The notes beneath the pieces were generated by a model that saw nothing but the letters and a program-made list of their open reading frames with translations, was not told the DNA's origin and ran no database searches. This document shows, in pieces, positions 62,793 through 64,000 of a DNA stretch of 64,000 nucleotides. Both the position numbers and the translations under genes were made by a program. This DNA comes from Steinernema hermaphroditum. Lineage: Eukaryota; Nematoda; Chromadorea; Rhabditida; Steinernematidae. The stretch is from contig CM059623.1 of NCBI GenBank assembly GCA_030435675.1, positions 14,044,092-14,108,091 on the forward strand, given 5' to 3'. Numbering within the stretch: position 1 is the stretch's first letter; the number at the start of each line of letters is the position of its first letter.

Positions 62793-63040
62793 TCCAGAAC
62801 AGTTCAGTTACTATATAGAAATGTTATAGTTGTATCGATGGATGTATGAAGAAAGAAATGAAAGAGAACGGAGCCGTAATGAATTGGAACCCACGTATGA
62901 CATGTTCAACGCGAAATAATGACCAGGTAACGTGTTCTGTGGACGCCCATCCTGTAGACACAGTATAGTTATAGAAAAAAACAGTGATGTATTATTAAAA
63001 GGCGAACGCAGCTCCTTCAAATCCCAAATTAAGGATTGAT
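62499..63040 (+). pseudogene. Unrecognised decayed coding sequence
   Basis: One frame from ATG 62499 through the arm and beyond it, with several stops: KRAVIVSGFPKNLNNKRKLN, VAQTIIGMKLVAQDGVVHFL, then past the arm PEQFSYYIEML, YEERNERERSRNELEPTYDM and VLLKGERSSFKSQIKD. The same frame staying readable for 180 codons suggests a decayed element gene. Family unknown. Confidence 0.4.
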
Positions 63041-64000
63041 TACAAATGAATCAATTTAAGATCGCATAATACGGTTGGCGCTACAGTATAAAAAAATCAT
63101 TGAGACAAAAGGATTTAAAAAAACGTATTTTATCCTCAACCCAGTACTTCGTCATAAAGAAATGATTAATTTCAGGAACAGATCTTTCCCATTACGAAGG
63201 GAATGTCCTCGAAGTCGATGTGATCGATCAACAATCAACGTTTCAAACCTGGTCGACGGAATACTATCCCGATCGATAGGGCCGAAAACATGGAGGAAGT
63301 ATTAGACCTTAAAGTGCGTCATGAACTCTTGCTTCCGTAAGCATGTATTACGCAAAATGTCCTTGTTACAGTTTGATTTTTAGCACAACCCCTTGATGCT
63401 TGCCGTCCTTCATTGACCACGATTTCTCATACAAGCTCAAGAGCAAGTAAAGTGCAGCTATTGCGGAAATTGTCAGTATAACAGATCAAAAGTTGTCGAT
63501 TTAATGCGAGAACAGATGATACTGAGAATCGCCCTCATGCAACTAGATTAGACCCACAGGTAGAACATTCCTTTTTTAATTTTTCTTTCAAAGCGAATAT
63601 TTCAGCTAAACCGCATCTTAAAGGACCGAAGTGATATATGAAGTGCTTCGAACGAACAACGAACAGCAACCGATTTGTGGAGTACCTTTTCTAGAAACAA
63701 ATTCTAGTCACTTGCGCAATCGTTCTTCTTACGAAAAAACGGTCACGAAGCCACAGACCACAAACCAGTCGCTTAGAAGCTTATGCCCCCTATGCAGCGT
63801 TGTCATATATTCAAACCATGTAAATGTTAGATAAAGACATTCTTGAATTTGAACCACTGAATTATCTGATATAATACCGTCACAACATCGTATGATTCGG
63901 CACTTCATGTTTTTTCCTTCGCACATTGTGTCCTCTTCAGAAAACACAAACAATTGGGACCACCCGCCGCGGTAGGCCAGCCTCGAAGACTGTCGGATGC
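63041..64000. other. Exon-like fragments, unassigned
   Basis: 63176-63288, after 'atttcag', reads GTDLSHYEGNVLEVDVIDQQ before a stop. 63440-63546 reads EQVKCSYCGNCQYNRSKVVD, with a CxxCxxC cluster. Both look coding but have no partners in the window. Confidence 0.35.

Overview
The window looks like repeat-rich nuclear DNA from a nematode. The evidence is indirect: very short introns (42-60 bp) with GTAAGT donors and TTTCAG acceptors, compact TATA-box genes for small secreted proteins, C-type-lectin-like genes, a Tyr/Asn-rich secreted peptide gene and many DNA transposons. I cannot name the species. Few ordinary genes are intact; most of the sequence is mobile-element debris, segmental duplication and inverted repeats.

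Layout. 0-16 kb: three related genes for secreted Ala/Glu/Lys-rich coiled-coil proteins (3.3, 5.5 and 13.7 kb; the middle one is broken) among a dispersed repeat family, a hAT-type foldback element (4.63-4.99 kb) and a nested insertion stack (9.6-11.7 kb). 16-19 kb: two paralogous C-type-lectin-like genes on the minus strand; the second unit's boundary cuts off a virus-like-transposon (Maverick/Polinton-type) reading frame. 20-23 kb: an intronless UPF1-like superfamily 1 helicase gene of 969 codons, minus strand.

24-37.4 kb: a direct segmental duplication of about 5 kb (24079-29009 and 32152-37427). It carries a Tyr/Asn-rich secreted peptide gene and a pair of inverted tRNA-Val(AAC) genes. 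The second copy acquired a 1213-bp DD37D mariner, whose empty site survives in the first copy. It also lost the promoter and signal-peptide exon of the peptide gene, where a Merlin-type transposase fragment now sits. Outside the second copy lies a large inverted repeat (30.3-31.6 and 39.97-40.74 kb), one arm of which took up a retroposon.

37.7-64 kb: a TA-flanked inverted-repeat element, two hAT elements with Gly/Pro-codon-like minisatellite cores (39.0 and 48.2 kb), a Ulp1-like cysteine-protease gene (minus strand, probably decayed) with a partial tandem copy, tRNA-like sequences, a RING-H2 gene with a stop codon, Helitron, RTE-LINE and second-helicase fragments, a TTAA-flanked element (51.9-52.6 kb), a perfect 284-bp inverted repeat (55.2-55.9 kb), a MULE remnant swollen by 17-bp minisatellites (60.5-61.4 kb), and a 450-bp inverted repeat (59.0 and 62.3-62.8 kb).

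The strongest results come from comparing copies inside the window: filled and empty insertion sites, matched target-site duplications, and one intron inferred because both lectin paralogues shift frame at the same place. All family names are from recognition of motifs; no database search was possible.
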